From assembly GCA_031280955.1 (NCBI GenBank), contig JAITGA010000023.1, positions 162,196-226,195 of the forward strand: DNA of 64,000 bases. The letters run 5' to 3'. Positions 43,607-52,977 of the stretch are shown here, in pieces; position 1 is the first letter of the stretch; each line of letters opens with the position of its first letter. Position numbers and translations under genes: made by a program. Source of the DNA: Lachnospiraceae bacterium. GTDB taxonomy: Bacteria; Bacillota; Clostridia; Lachnospirales; Lachnospiraceae. The notes beneath the pieces were generated by a model. The model did not search any database. It saw only the letters and a list, made by a program, of their open reading frames with translations, and was not told where the DNA came from.

Positions 43607-44459
43607 GGTGGTTTTCCATTCCCAGTGCTTTCATGATACTGTTGTAGGCGGCAGTTACCGTTAATGCCGCAGGGTCAACCGCAAGTCCACGCAAGCGGAG
43701 TGCATCCATGATGTAAGTCATTTGCGGAGCTCCCAATCCCATCTCCTCTAGCTCAGCAAATTTCATGAATATGGCAGTCGGTACGTCGTCATCAGCTATT
43801 TTGCCGCCTCTCATAACAATAATCCGTTCCACATGTTTGGCGATATCATCCATACTATGGGATACGAGGACGACGGTAATCCCCGTTTCCGCTTGTAACG
43901 CAGCAATTTGTCCGAGGATTTCATCACGTCCGCCAGGGTCAAGACCTGCTGTTGGTTCATCCAAAATCAACACTTCCGGAGCCATCGCCAAAACCCCGGC
44001 AATGGCAACACGGCGTTTTTCCCCGCCTGATAAGTCAAAAGGGGATTGATAAAAATGTTCATCGCTGATTCCGACTTGTTTTAGGGCATGGTAGGCACGA
44101 AGTTCAACATTCAGTTTGTCAAGACCGAGATTGCGGGGACCGAAACAAACGTCACTCCAGACATCGACTTCAAAGAGCTGATGTTCGGGATATTGAAAGA
44201 CAAGTCCTACCTTGCTGCGAAGCTGCTTGCGGTCAAAATCATCATCATGGATATCAGCTCCATGAAAGAAAACGCTGCCGGAGGTCGGCTTCAGCAGACC
44301 GTTCAGGTGTTGAATAAGGGTTGATTTGCCCGAGCCGGTATGACCGATGAGACCGATGAACTGCCCCTCGGGAATCACGAGATTGATATCATGAATGGCA
44401 GTCTGTGCCATTGCTGTATTTTTTTCATAGATATGGGTTAAGTGGTCAACAATTAACAC
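43599..44459 (-). CDS. ecfA2: ECF transporter ATPase EcfA2
   Basis: ABC-type ATPase, 286 residues: Walker A GHTGSGKST at 39-47, Q-loop FQYPEHQLFE, signature LSGGEKRRVAIAGVLA, Walker B VLILDEPTAGLDP, H-loop VSHSMDD. The YPEHQLFE Q-loop is typical of EcfA2. Overlaps ecfA1 by 14 nt. Confidence 0.95.
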   Translation of the reverse strand: MLIVDHLTHIYEKNTAMAQTAIHDINLVIPEGQFIGLIGHTGSGKSTLIQHLNGLLKPTSGSVFFHGADIHDDDFDRKQLRSKVGLVFQYPEHQLFEVDVWSDVCFGPRNLGLDKLNVELRAYHALKQVGISDEHFYQSPFDLSGGEKRRVAIAGVLAMAPEVLILDEPTAGLDPGGRDEILGQIAALQAETGITVVLVSHSMDDIAKHVERIIVMRGGKIADDDVPTAIFMKFAELEEMGLGAPQMTYIMDALRLRGLAVDPAALTVTAAYNSIMKALGMENHHA

Positions 44460-45357
44460 TTTTTCCTACACTTTCATGCTTAACCGGCAGAGCAATATCC
44501 AGACTATCTAACAGTTCTTCTATAGAAAGAACTGTCGTGTCACTCTTTATTACCCCGCTTTTTCGCAGCTTGTGGGCTAACAAAGTGACATAAGGTACAT
44601 CCAGGCGCAGTTGTTTTAGCTCTTCAACACGATGAAAAATCTGACGTGGTGTTCCTGTCATCGCAATTCTTCCTTTGTCCATCACAAAGATGCGGTCGGC
44701 AAAAATAGCTTCATCCATATAATGGGTGATGAGGACTATCGTGATTTTTTCCACATCATTGAGTGCGCGGACGGCACGGATGACTTCCTTGCGCCCGGAG
44801 GGGTCAAGCATAGCTGTTGGCTCATCAAGGATGATACATTTGGGGCGCATCGCCAATACCCCGGCAATGGAGACACGCTGTTTTTGCCCGCCTGAAAGGC
44901 GATTCGGTGACTTTTTGCGATGGGCAGTCATTCCTACCGCACTCAAACTTTCGTCCACTCGCTCCCAAATCTGTGCCGTCGGGATACCCATGTTTTCCGG
45001 TCCGAAGCCGACATCCTCCTCGACTACCTGACCGATTATTTGATTGTCGGGATTCTGAAAAACCATCCCTGCCATACGACGGATTTCCCAAAGGTGTTTC
45101 TCATCAGCCGTATCTTTGCCATCAACAAAAACACTACCCTCGGTCGGATAGCAAATTGCATTGATATGCTTCGCCAATGTCGATTTCCCCGAACCATTGT
45201 GACCAACGATGGCGATAAACTCGCCCGGGCGGACAGCAACATCTACCTCATCCACCGCTCTTGTGATTCCCTCGACATTACCCTCTTCATCACGGCGAAT
45301 GTATTCGTATACCAAATCCTTTGTTTTAATTATGTCCACCACACACCCCATTGCCAT
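44446..45357 (-). CDS. ecfA1: ECF transporter ATPase EcfA1
   Basis: ABC-type ATPase, 303 residues: Walker A GHNGSGKST at 52-60, Q-loop FQNPDNQIIGQVVEEDVGFGPEN, signature LSGGQKQRVSIAGVLA, Walker B CIILDEPTAMLDP, H-loop ITHYMDEA. First gene of the ECF module. Start uncertain: two ATGs lie two codons apart without a clear SD, and a GTG a few codons later is also possible. Confidence 0.94.
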   Translation of the reverse strand: MAMGCVVDIIKTKDLVYEYIRRDEEGNVEGITRAVDEVDVAVRPGEFIAIVGHNGSGKSTLAKHINAICYPTEGSVFVDGKDTADEKHLWEIRRMAGMVFQNPDNQIIGQVVEEDVGFGPENMGIPTAQIWERVDESLSAVGMTAHRKKSPNRLSGGQKQRVSIAGVLAMRPKCIILDEPTAMLDPSGRKEVIRAVRALNDVEKITIVLITHYMDEAIFADRIFVMDKGRIAMTGTPRQIFHRVEELKQLRLDVPYVTLLAHKLRKSGVIKSDTTVLSIEELLDSLDIALPVKHESVGKSVNC

Positions 45358-45385
45358 TTGCTACATTTTGCACTAAACTAAGTAT

Positions 45386-45544
45386 ATGTTAAAACAACTC
45401 TCACTTGATCTTCTAAAGCCACTCCTAATCCTCGCCGCCATCATCGCCGCTACGGCAATTTTGGCACGGGTTTTGATGAGCGGTGATACGCTCGCCGAAT
45501 ATGCCGCCAAAAATCCCGATATCGCTTACGATAAAGCGGAGTAG
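45386..45544 (+). CDS. possible small membrane protein
   Basis: 52-residue frame on the strand opposite to both neighbours: MLKQLSLDLL, a hydrophobic helix of about 20 residues (PLLILAAIIAATAILARVLM), then an acidic tail SGDTLAEYAAKNPDIAYDKAE. It fills the gap between ecfA1 and the htrA-like gene almost exactly. No good Shine-Dalgarno or consensus promoter is seen. Composition looks protein-like, but conservation is unknown and it could be chance. Confidence 0.4.
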   Translation: MLKQLSLDLLKPLLILAAIIAATAILARVLMSGDTLAEYAAKNPDIAYDKAE

Positions 45545-45560
45545 CTTTATTTATTTTTGG

Positions 45561-46883
45561 TTAATTGGAAGACGGTCTCCCCGCAAGGGTCAGGCGGACT
45601 GTTTTTTCGCTATAACCGTTAATCGCATCACCGCTGATTAAGGCTATCTCGACTTCATCACCGGCACGATAAAAAGCCACTCGCCCCAGAAGTTCTTCCC
45701 AACTATTGATTTCGATACCATCGAAATGGGTAATGATATCTCCCTCAACAATCCCGGCGGCAGCAGCGGGAGTATTATCATAGACTCCGGTAATATATGC
45801 GCCTTTTGGCAAACCGTAGAGTTCAGATGCTTCCAGATTGACTGTTGTGCCTGTGATTCCAATGAAACCGCGTTCATCAGCATCTACCCTGAGTCTAGTC
45901 TCACGAACCATCAGCTCGGCGATAATCGGTTTGGCGGCAGAAATAGGAATCGCATATCCCATTCCCTCGATAATGCTTCCCCCCATCTTACTGGTGTTAA
46001 TTCCAATCACTTCACCTCTGATATTGAGTAATGCCCCGCCGGAATTGCCGGGGTTGATGGCGGCATCAGTTTGGATAAACCGTCCTTCGATTTGATAAAC
46101 ATCGGTAAATCTGTCGCCGACAAAATATGAAGTCTCACGTTCCAAAGCACTAATGACACCGACCGTGACCGATTGCCCATAGCCAAGGGCATTGCCTATC
46201 GCAATTGCCGGTTCACCGACACGCAGAGTATCAGAATCACCCAAGGCGGCGATGGCAATACTATCCAGCGTTTCCTTGCCAAGGTCAGCCAGATTGACGG
46301 CAACGACTGCCAAATCCATATTGGGGCGGCTTCCTTTGAGTTGGGCTTCTACGATAGTGTCATCAAAAAACTGAATCATCAAACTGGTAGCTTCTTGGAC
46401 AACATGGTAGTTAGTAGCTATCAAAAGCTCGGTTTCATTTTCACCGACGATAATTCCCGAACCGGATGATTCACCGGTATCATCAAACTGCCGTCCAAAG
46501 TAATTGAATGTAGTGGTAAAGGAACGACTGACTGATACCACCGACGGCATTACTTCCTCGACCACCTGGGTCACGTCTGTGAACACGCCTATCTGTGACT
46601 GGGCAGGTTCAAGTAAGCGCGTGGTTCTGAGCGACGAATCATCTCCACTAGGTTCAACGACTACAGGGATATTATCATCAGGCTCATTGACTTCCGTAAA
46701 ATCTGCTGATGGTTCATCGATAATATTTGCGTCATCCGGCAACTGTTCATCGTTGCCACTTATGTAATCAGAGAAATCCTTTACCATCGTGCATCCCGAA
46801 ACGCCAAAGGCGATTAAGAAAATTGTCAGGAATACTACGGTGATTATCCGTCTGCCGCCGAAAATGATTGTGGTTTTTTTCAT
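45561..46883 (-). CDS. HtrA/DegP-like S1C serine protease
   Basis: 440 residues. A signal segment ends in a lipobox-like VSGC (28-31), so it may be a membrane-tethered lipoprotein; a low-complexity acidic linker follows. Trypsin-like domain with catalytic triad His160 (NYHVV), Asp190 (NMDLAVV) and Ser281 (GNSGGALL). One PDZ domain (about 340-430) with AAAAGIVEGDIITHFDG. Acts in extracytoplasmic protein quality control. GGAGG precedes the ATG. Confidence 0.93.
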   Translation of the reverse strand: MKKTTIIFGGRRIITVVFLTIFLIAFGVSGCTMVKDFSDYISGNDEQLPDDANIIDEPSADFTEVNEPDDNIPVVVEPSGDDSSLRTTRLLEPAQSQIGVFTDVTQVVEEVMPSVVSVSRSFTTTFNYFGRQFDDTGESSGSGIIVGENETELLIATNYHVVQEATSLMIQFFDDTIVEAQLKGSRPNMDLAVVAVNLADLGKETLDSIAIAALGDSDTLRVGEPAIAIGNALGYGQSVTVGVISALERETSYFVGDRFTDVYQIEGRFIQTDAAINPGNSGGALLNIRGEVIGINTSKMGGSIIEGMGYAIPISAAKPIIAELMVRETRLRVDADERGFIGITGTTVNLEASELYGLPKGAYITGVYDNTPAAAAGIVEGDIITHFDGIEINSWEELLGRVAFYRAGDEVEIALISGDAINGYSEKTVRLTLAGRPSSN

Positions 46884-46946
46884 TATTGTATCCTCCGTCT
46901 TCCATTATTCTACTTGGTTTTATTTGTTGGTGCAAGTTCATTTCCC

Positions 46947-47882
46947 TCATGATAACAAATGCTTCCAGTAATGGATATTCATGGTATTTCTCATAATCCG
47001 CTTTCGGGAAAGAGAGCGGTAGCGTTTCCCAAGGCGAAAACCATGGTATTTGACCAGACTTTCAGCAAATAGCTTGATGATGAAGCCGGGTTTTCGTATG
47101 CGAAGAAAATGGCGGGTGGCAAGGCGAATCATTTTTAACCCCTCTGCTTCCGGCGGCAAGGAACTGAATACCTCGGCAAAATCGGCATGGGACACCCCCA
47201 TGTCAAAGCTGCGCCGCTTCAGTTCAGCCAATGAATAATCGTGTGAGTGAAAAACAATTACCTGCGGGTCGTAGCGAACTATATAACCTGCGTTAATAGC
47301 CTTGGCGGCAAAAACCATGTCCTCATTGAAAATAATCTTGGCAGCAAATCCCCCCAGTTCATCAAATACCGCTCGCCTGTATATCGCACAGACATTGGAG
47401 CAAAAATAAGTCTTAATTCCCATTTCCGCTATATTTGCTTTCCCCTTATTAAGTGCGATATTGCCGTAATTGAAGTGGCGGTTGAAACATTCCAGTTCAT
47501 CAGCACCAATATATGCTCTTTGTCTGGCATAGCAGACGGCAGTTTGGGCATCCTCGATACCCATCAACAGGCTTTCCAGAAAATGGTAATTAATTGGCAC
47601 CGCATCCTGAGTCATCATGACAAAGTAGTCAGTTTTGGTTTGACTAACACCGAAGTTCCTCGTCCCGCCGTGGTCAAACTCAGCTTCGTCTATGTGCAAT
47701 ATGACACATGTGTCATATTTTTTTAGTAACTCTTCTTCGCTCAGCAAATCCCATGAGATACTTGCACCGCTATTGATTAAGATGATTTGCTCCGCTTTAA
47801 CTGTCTGTCTCGTCAGGATATCAAGCAAAGACAGCAATGTCTCCGGAGGTTTGTAAATAGGAATTATGACCGCTACGCTCAT
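46947..47882 (-). CDS. GT2 glycosyltransferase (rhamnosyltransferase-like)
   Basis: 311 residues. GT-A fold with IPIYKPPETLLSLLDILTRQ, the donor-site VMMTQDAVP (DxD-like), FDHGGTRNFGVS that is characteristic of RfbF-type rhamnosyltransferases, and FNEDMVFAAKAINAGY (acceptor-side ED). Sugar specificity not certain. Neighbours are an LCP ligase and polyprenyl glycosylphosphotransferase, pointing to surface polysaccharide synthesis. GGAG precedes the ATG. Confidence 0.82.
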   Translation of the reverse strand: MSVAVIIPIYKPPETLLSLLDILTRQTVKAEQIILINSGASISWDLLSEEELLKKYDTCVILHIDEAEFDHGGTRNFGVSQTKTDYFVMMTQDAVPINYHFLESLLMGIEDAQTAVCYARQRAYIGADELECFNRHFNYGNIALNKGKANIAEMGIKTYFCSNVCAIYRRAVFDELGGFAAKIIFNEDMVFAAKAINAGYIVRYDPQVIVFHSHDYSLAELKRRSFDMGVSHADFAEVFSSLPPEAEGLKMIRLATRHFLRIRKPGFIIKLFAESLVKYHGFRLGKRYRSLSRKRIMRNTMNIHYWKHLLS

Positions 47883-47896
47883 ACGCTCCTTTTCCT

Positions 47897-49018
47897 TTAT
47901 CGCAAATAGGGAGAAGTGTCTTCCTTTATTTTTTTGCTATAAGCTCTTAACTCGGTCGATGGCACATACTGCTCCCCGAAGAGGAAATCGTGAAGCCAGA
48001 TAGCGTTTTGTTCCAAATCAAGTGGGACAACACAACTACCGGAACTGCCAATCGTTGCCGTTGTTCGCAAGTCAGCCGCCGGGAAACCGCTATCGCCGAC
48101 TATATCATATTTGGTAATATCGAGCAGCAAAGACATAATCATTGAAAGCTCAAAAGAAGTAAGCACCGATGAAAAAATATCATCTGCAACCCGAGTAAGT
48201 GTTGCCGGGGAAGCTTTTTTTGCTTCATCGAGGATAGCCCGCAGGACATCACGCTGCCTCTCGGCACGGCGGAAGTCATCACCGGCAGTAAAGCGGATCC
48301 GACAGTACGCTGTGGCTTGCAAGCCATCTATCCGTTGCAGACCCGCGCGTTCAATCGGCACATATCCACGTCCCAAATCCTCCGCCATCGTCATTTGATA
48401 ATTATTGATATGAAGTAACTCTGCTTCGGTAATTTCAATCATAATGCCGCCTAGGGTATCGATTGCTTCCGACATCCCCTTGAAGCCAATGGTGATAAAG
48501 TCAGTAATATTGAGGTCAAGATTCATGTTGAGCATGTTGATAGCCTGTTCCGGCCCGCCTTGGGCATAGGCGGCATTACATTTGTTATAACGGTCATTGC
48601 CGAGATTGAGGTAGGTGTCACGGTAGACGGAAACCAAGCGGATATCGCCGCTACTGCGATTGAGTGAAGCAATAATGATACCATCTGCACGTGTTCCCCG
48701 CCCTAATGACCCCGTGGTTGAATCCACGCCAAACAAAGCCACATTGAGGTAATCGCCCAGCACTTCGTCGGCATATTCCCTGACGGCTTCATTGATAATG
48801 ATGGAATCCTCGTCAATTACCAATTTACCACTTTGCTCAACCCTCATCACGGTATAAATAAACGCTACCGCCAACAAAAGTACGATGATTTCAACTATCA
48901 ATAATATGACTTTGCGCCGTTTGGACGCTCGCCGCCGCCGTCTTCGTGGACTACCGTGAGCGGGTGTCGTTTGCCGATTCGCAGTTTGTTGATTCCGTGG
49001 AGGTGGTTTTTTACCCAT
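47897..49018 (-). CDS. LCP family (LytR-CpsA-Psr) glycopolymer ligase
   Basis: 373 residues: a very basic cytoplasmic N-terminus (about 36 residues of Arg/Lys/Pro/Gln), one transmembrane helix (VILLIVEIIVLLLAVAFIYTVM), then the LCP domain with LFGVDSTTG, RGTRADGIIIASLN, LVSVYRDTYL and RIRFTAGDDFRRAERQRDVL. LCP enzymes transfer lipid-linked glycopolymers onto peptidoglycan, which fits the glycosyltransferase neighbours. Confidence 0.92.
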   Translation of the reverse strand: MGKKPPPRNQQTANRQTTPAHGSPRRRRRRASKRRKVILLIVEIIVLLLAVAFIYTVMRVEQSGKLVIDEDSIIINEAVREYADEVLGDYLNVALFGVDSTTGSLGRGTRADGIIIASLNRSSGDIRLVSVYRDTYLNLGNDRYNKCNAAYAQGGPEQAINMLNMNLDLNITDFITIGFKGMSEAIDTLGGIMIEITEAELLHINNYQMTMAEDLGRGYVPIERAGLQRIDGLQATAYCRIRFTAGDDFRRAERQRDVLRAILDEAKKASPATLTRVADDIFSSVLTSFELSMIMSLLLDITKYDIVGDSGFPAADLRTTATIGSSGSCVVPLDLEQNAIWLHDFLFGEQYVPSTELRAYSKKIKEDTSPYLR

Positions 49019-49059
49019 GATTATCCTTTCACATTTACAAAATATAATACCTGCTAAAA

Positions 49060-50460
49060 TTACGCATTTTTACTAAAAAAGCCCTTAAAAACTGTCATTA
49101 AGATAATCTGAACATCAAATGACAATGTCCAGTTTTCTATATAATACATATCATATTCGATCCGTTTGCGGATTGAGGTATCACCACGATAGCCGTTTAC
49201 TTGCGCCCATCCGGTCAAACCGGGGCGTACCTGATGTTTGATCATATAGCGGGGGATTTCCTCTTTGAACTCTTCCACAAACATCGACTGTTCGGGACGA
49301 GGGCCGACCAAACTCATTTCTCCAATCAAGATATTGAAGAACTGCGGCATTTCATCTATGCTCGTTTTGCGGAGAAATCTGCCGATTTTGGTAACACGAG
49401 GGTCATCCTTGATAGTCCAGAAACGAGTCGGTATGTCTTTTTGCATCTCCATCGTTCTGAACTTGTAGATATTGAAAGGGCGGTTGTTGAGACCGACACG
49501 CTCTTGCTTGAAGATAATCGGCCCGCGGCTGGTGAGGCGAATCGCAATCATCGCAAACAACATCAGCGGCGAAAACAAAATAATCCCAACGACAGCACCG
49601 ATGATATCCATGCCTCGCTTGATCATCCACATTAGTGTGTTGGAAAGAGGTACATAACGGATGTTGATAACCGGCAATCCCATCAAATCCTCGGTATAAG
49701 GGCGACCGGGTACGAGAACATTGTAGTCGGGGATAAACTTGGTATGAATACCCGATTTCTCGCACAACTCAGTTATCCGCCCCAGTTGTCCGTAGTCGGC
49801 AAGGGGTAGGGTGATGGCAATTTCATCAATCAAGCTGGTAGGCAGGATAAACTCCAGATTGTCAATACGACCAACGACTTTGACCCCTTTGTACATCAAA
49901 CCGCGGGGAACACGGTCGTCAAGAATCGCTCGTACCATATATCCCCATTGTTGATTTTGGTTGATACGAGTGATATATTCCTCCGCTGCCCGTGAATAGC
50001 CAACCACCAAAACATACTTGAGATTGAATTGACGGCGGCGCATGAACTGGAGTGTACTGCGGATAAATGAACGCATCGAAACGGTGAAAAATATATTGAG
50101 GAAATAAAAGATAAAGAGCATTTGCCGGGAAAAGTCCATTTGCCTCATCACAAACAAGACGACAAAGAATAAAATGATTCCGACGGTGTTGGCTTGGAGG
50201 ATACTGATTAGCTCATACTTGCGGCGGGTTGCCCGTTTCGGTGCGTACATACCGAAGAATGAATAGAGGAAAATATAACCGGGGATAAGAAAAAAGAGCG
50301 CGCTCATGTATGTGGATTGCGACAATATCCCTGCCTCGTCATCAACCAAAAACGGCACATTGAATTTCAAAAACCATGCCAAACAATATGAAGCCGTCAC
50401 AACACCAGCATCTAGCAGAACATGAATCCTGTTAAACACTCTTTGGTTTTCTTTAATCAT
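49060..50460 (-). CDS. polyprenyl glycosylphosphotransferase (WcaJ/WbaP-like)
   Basis: 466 residues. Loads the first sugar-phosphate on undecaprenyl phosphate to start a surface polysaccharide. N-terminal four to five membrane helices, a CoA-binding-like middle domain (KYVLVVGYSRAAEEYITRI), then the catalytic C-terminus: RGMDIIGAVVGIILFSPLM, PIIFKQERVGLN, FNIYKFRTM, LRKTSIDEMPQFFNIL, VGPRPEQ and RPGLTGWAQVNGYRG. GGAG precedes the ATG. Sugar type unknown. Confidence 0.93.
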   Translation of the reverse strand: MIKENQRVFNRIHVLLDAGVVTASYCLAWFLKFNVPFLVDDEAGILSQSTYMSALFFLIPGYIFLYSFFGMYAPKRATRRKYELISILQANTVGIILFFVVLFVMRQMDFSRQMLFIFYFLNIFFTVSMRSFIRSTLQFMRRRQFNLKYVLVVGYSRAAEEYITRINQNQQWGYMVRAILDDRVPRGLMYKGVKVVGRIDNLEFILPTSLIDEIAITLPLADYGQLGRITELCEKSGIHTKFIPDYNVLVPGRPYTEDLMGLPVINIRYVPLSNTLMWMIKRGMDIIGAVVGIILFSPLMLFAMIAIRLTSRGPIIFKQERVGLNNRPFNIYKFRTMEMQKDIPTRFWTIKDDPRVTKIGRFLRKTSIDEMPQFFNILIGEMSLVGPRPEQSMFVEEFKEEIPRYMIKHQVRPGLTGWAQVNGYRGDTSIRKRIEYDMYYIENWTLSFDVQIILMTVFKGFFSKNA

Positions 50461-50620
50461 TTGCTTGCTCCTTCGACAGTTCGATAGCTACTGCCTTGAA
50501 ATGATTTTACTATTTTTTTTCGAAAATGTAAAGATATGCCCCGATGATACCCTAGTGGGATGGAGGTAGGAGCAGCAATGAGTTTATAGTATGTCGTGTT
50601 AATAGTGTGCCTCGTTCGCC

Positions 50621-51601
50621 TTACATCATGGTAATGCCACGGAGTATATTGATGAATAGCTCCAATTGAATGAGCAGATAGCGGTGGGTGTTTTTGATAC
50701 GGAAACGTACCTTACGACTGCGAACTTCCTTGGAAAAAGACATTTTGATTCCCCGTCCCAAGCCTTGCAAGTAACAAATACCCATCCCCCGCCAAAAGTA
50801 AAAGAGGGTTTTTACGAAAAATCCTAGCAAGAGAAACGGTAGATTCACGAGGATTTGTAACAAGGGCATATTTTTGGCAATCAGAATAATACTGTTTTGG
50901 GAACTGAGACGGGTTTTTTGGAAATTGTAGCGTGAACCGGTCGTGGCACTACCAATATGGAAAACCTCAGCGGCAGAGCAACAACGGTTTTTGTAACCTC
51001 GCAGACGAGCGGCATAACCCAGATCCACATCCTCCAGATAGGCAAAATGGGTTTCGTCAAAGTAGCCAAGCGCAACAATCATCTCGCGGCGGTAAATCGC
51101 CGCTCCCGCACAGGCAGAAAATACCGGGGTTGTCCGTTTATATTTTTTGCTCTTCTTCCCCCTGCCACGTCCGACTGCCCATCCGAGGGCAGTATAAAGG
51201 TCGCCGGCACTTTCGACGAGACCGGGATGACCGATATCGAGCATCTTCGCTGCTACCGAAAAAATCTTCGGACTGTGGGTAATCGCCTTTTGTAAGGCTA
51301 AGATGAAGCCGGGTTTGATGATAGTGTCATTGTTGAGAAGCAGGACAAACTCGGTCTTAGCCGCTTCGATACCGCGGTTTATGGCATGGCAAAAGCCGGT
51401 ATTCGCTTTGAGGGCAATAATTTCCACTTCAGGATAAACAGTAGTAATAAAGTCAACACTTCCATCATTTGAACCATCATCAACGACAATTACCTTTACA
51501 GTTTGTTCCGAATCAAGCTCTTTGATATCTTGATACAGCGATTTGAGGCAATCGCTAAGGTAGTGGCGGCCGTTATAGTTGGGAATTATTACTGTAGTCA
51601 T
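50621..51601 (-). CDS. GT2 glycosyltransferase
   Basis: 326 residues from the ATG that overlaps the upstream stop as ATGA, with AGGA upstream. TTVIIPNYNGRHYLSDCLKSL, VVDDGSNDGSVDF, LLNNDTIIKPGF (DxD equivalent) and FAYLEDVDLGYAARLRGY are the GT2 blocks. Membrane-associated C-terminus with two hydrophobic segments. Probably extends the same surface polysaccharide as its neighbours. Confidence 0.87.
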   Translation of the reverse strand: MTTVIIPNYNGRHYLSDCLKSLYQDIKELDSEQTVKVIVVDDGSNDGSVDFITTVYPEVEIIALKANTGFCHAINRGIEAAKTEFVLLLNNDTIIKPGFILALQKAITHSPKIFSVAAKMLDIGHPGLVESAGDLYTALGWAVGRGRGKKSKKYKRTTPVFSACAGAAIYRREMIVALGYFDETHFAYLEDVDLGYAARLRGYKNRCCSAAEVFHIGSATTGSRYNFQKTRLSSQNSIILIAKNMPLLQILVNLPFLLLGFFVKTLFYFWRGMGICYLQGLGRGIKMSFSKEVRSRKVRFRIKNTHRYLLIQLELFINILRGITMM

Positions 51602-52962
51602 GATAGCTTTCCTGTCATTTGCGGATCCCACAAAATAATGTATCCTAAGGCACGGACTGTTTCACAAAAACGCAGACTAAGGGCAACACAATCTGTATCT
51701 TGCAAATCAGCGCAAAACTCAGCATAGATATCAGTAAGTAAAGGCGAAACTTTCATGCACCTGACATCCACGGCATAAGCTTCTTGGACTAAAGAAGCTC
51801 GCCGCATATAACCGCTATATTCACTATGCAAGTCTGCAAAAATACAGTTACCATCTTTATCATAAATACCACCCACGACCTTACGGCGATGGTCAAGCAA
51901 CTTGCCGCCGACCACGCCAACCTCGGGACGGTTGGCAAGGATATCAGGGTGGTAATTCACCCGGTAAAACCCCAAATGGCGCAGATGGACAACATCTGCC
52001 TTATAACCACGATTATGGATGAAATCCCAAACCGCTCGTCTCCCTGCCTCATAAGCGTACATTTTACTGGCAGGATTGGTTGCTGTCGAACCGCTATGTG
52101 AACGCCAATGATAGAGGACTTTACCAATATGCGAGACCACAGCTTTGACTTTTTGATGGCTTTCCTTGGCTTCAATATCGCCATCATCCCTCGTACCAAG
52201 CAAGAAAGCGACTGCCCGCAAAACCAAATCATAGTCCTGCGCCCCATCATAGTCAGCGCGCAACCTGAGCCAGGAAATCAACTCACGGCGCATGATGAGA
52301 AAATGGCATATATAGTTGTTTGACAAAAGTAAATCTAGGTTAAACCCCGGTTTGTGATGGGGTTCAAAAAAAACGTTGTCAGCGGTACTATCACCCGCGG
52401 AAACCTTGTCTTCATCAGAATAAAGAAACTGTGGTTTCGTCCCCATCGCTGCCGCTTTAGTTATCGCTTCATTCATCTCGAAAAGAGCATCAACAGTCAG
52501 CAAATCATCATGGTCAAGCAAGCCGACATATTCACCTGCCGCCAACTCTACGGCAGCATTGGTATTCCCCGCAATTCCTTTGTTTTCACCAAGGTGATGG
52601 TATTTTACCCGCTCGTCTTTTTCCTCATATACGACTGCCAATGAGGAAATTTCCTCACTTTTGCCTGCATCAGCCAAAATCAACTCGAAATGCGGATAAC
52701 TTTGTGCCAATACCGATTCCACCATTGCTTGAAAATGCCTCGGCGCAGGGTTGTATAGCGGTACTACGATACTGAAACCCACCCTCATCTTCGTGCTTTC
52801 GGCACGTTGATTGGCAATCGCCGTCGGGCAAGGCGGAGTATATGTATAATGACATTTCTCAGCTTCGGTTCGTTCTTTTATGGCAAAAAATGTTTGTTTG
52901 ACACCATTTCTTGCCAGATACGAAAAAGCCTTTTTGATGTTATTTTGCCGCAAGCTATCCAT
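51598..52962 (-). CDS. GT2 glycosyltransferase with N-terminal extension
   Basis: 454 residues. The N-terminal 60 residues (MDSLRQNNIKKAFSYLARNG...) are a helical extension seen in several rhamnan/O-antigen glycosyltransferases. GT-A core: FSIVVPLYNPAPRHFQAMVESVL, GIAGNTNAAVELAAGEYVGLLDHDDLL (DHDD as the metal site), FLYSDEDKVSAGD, and DYDGAQDYDLVLRAV. Overlaps the following GT2 by ATGA; a phosphohexomutase gene precedes it by 15 nt. Confidence 0.86.
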   Translation of the reverse strand: MDSLRQNNIKKAFSYLARNGVKQTFFAIKERTEAEKCHYTYTPPCPTAIANQRAESTKMRVGFSIVVPLYNPAPRHFQAMVESVLAQSYPHFELILADAGKSEEISSLAVVYEEKDERVKYHHLGENKGIAGNTNAAVELAAGEYVGLLDHDDLLTVDALFEMNEAITKAAAMGTKPQFLYSDEDKVSAGDSTADNVFFEPHHKPGFNLDLLLSNNYICHFLIMRRELISWLRLRADYDGAQDYDLVLRAVAFLLGTRDDGDIEAKESHQKVKAVVSHIGKVLYHWRSHSGSTATNPASKMYAYEAGRRAVWDFIHNRGYKADVVHLRHLGFYRVNYHPDILANRPEVGVVGGKLLDHRRKVVGGIYDKDGNCIFADLHSEYSGYMRRASLVQEAYAVDVRCMKVSPLLTDIYAEFCADLQDTDCVALSLRFCETVRALGYIILWDPQMTGKLS

Positions 52963-52977
52963 ATCCCAGACCTGTCT

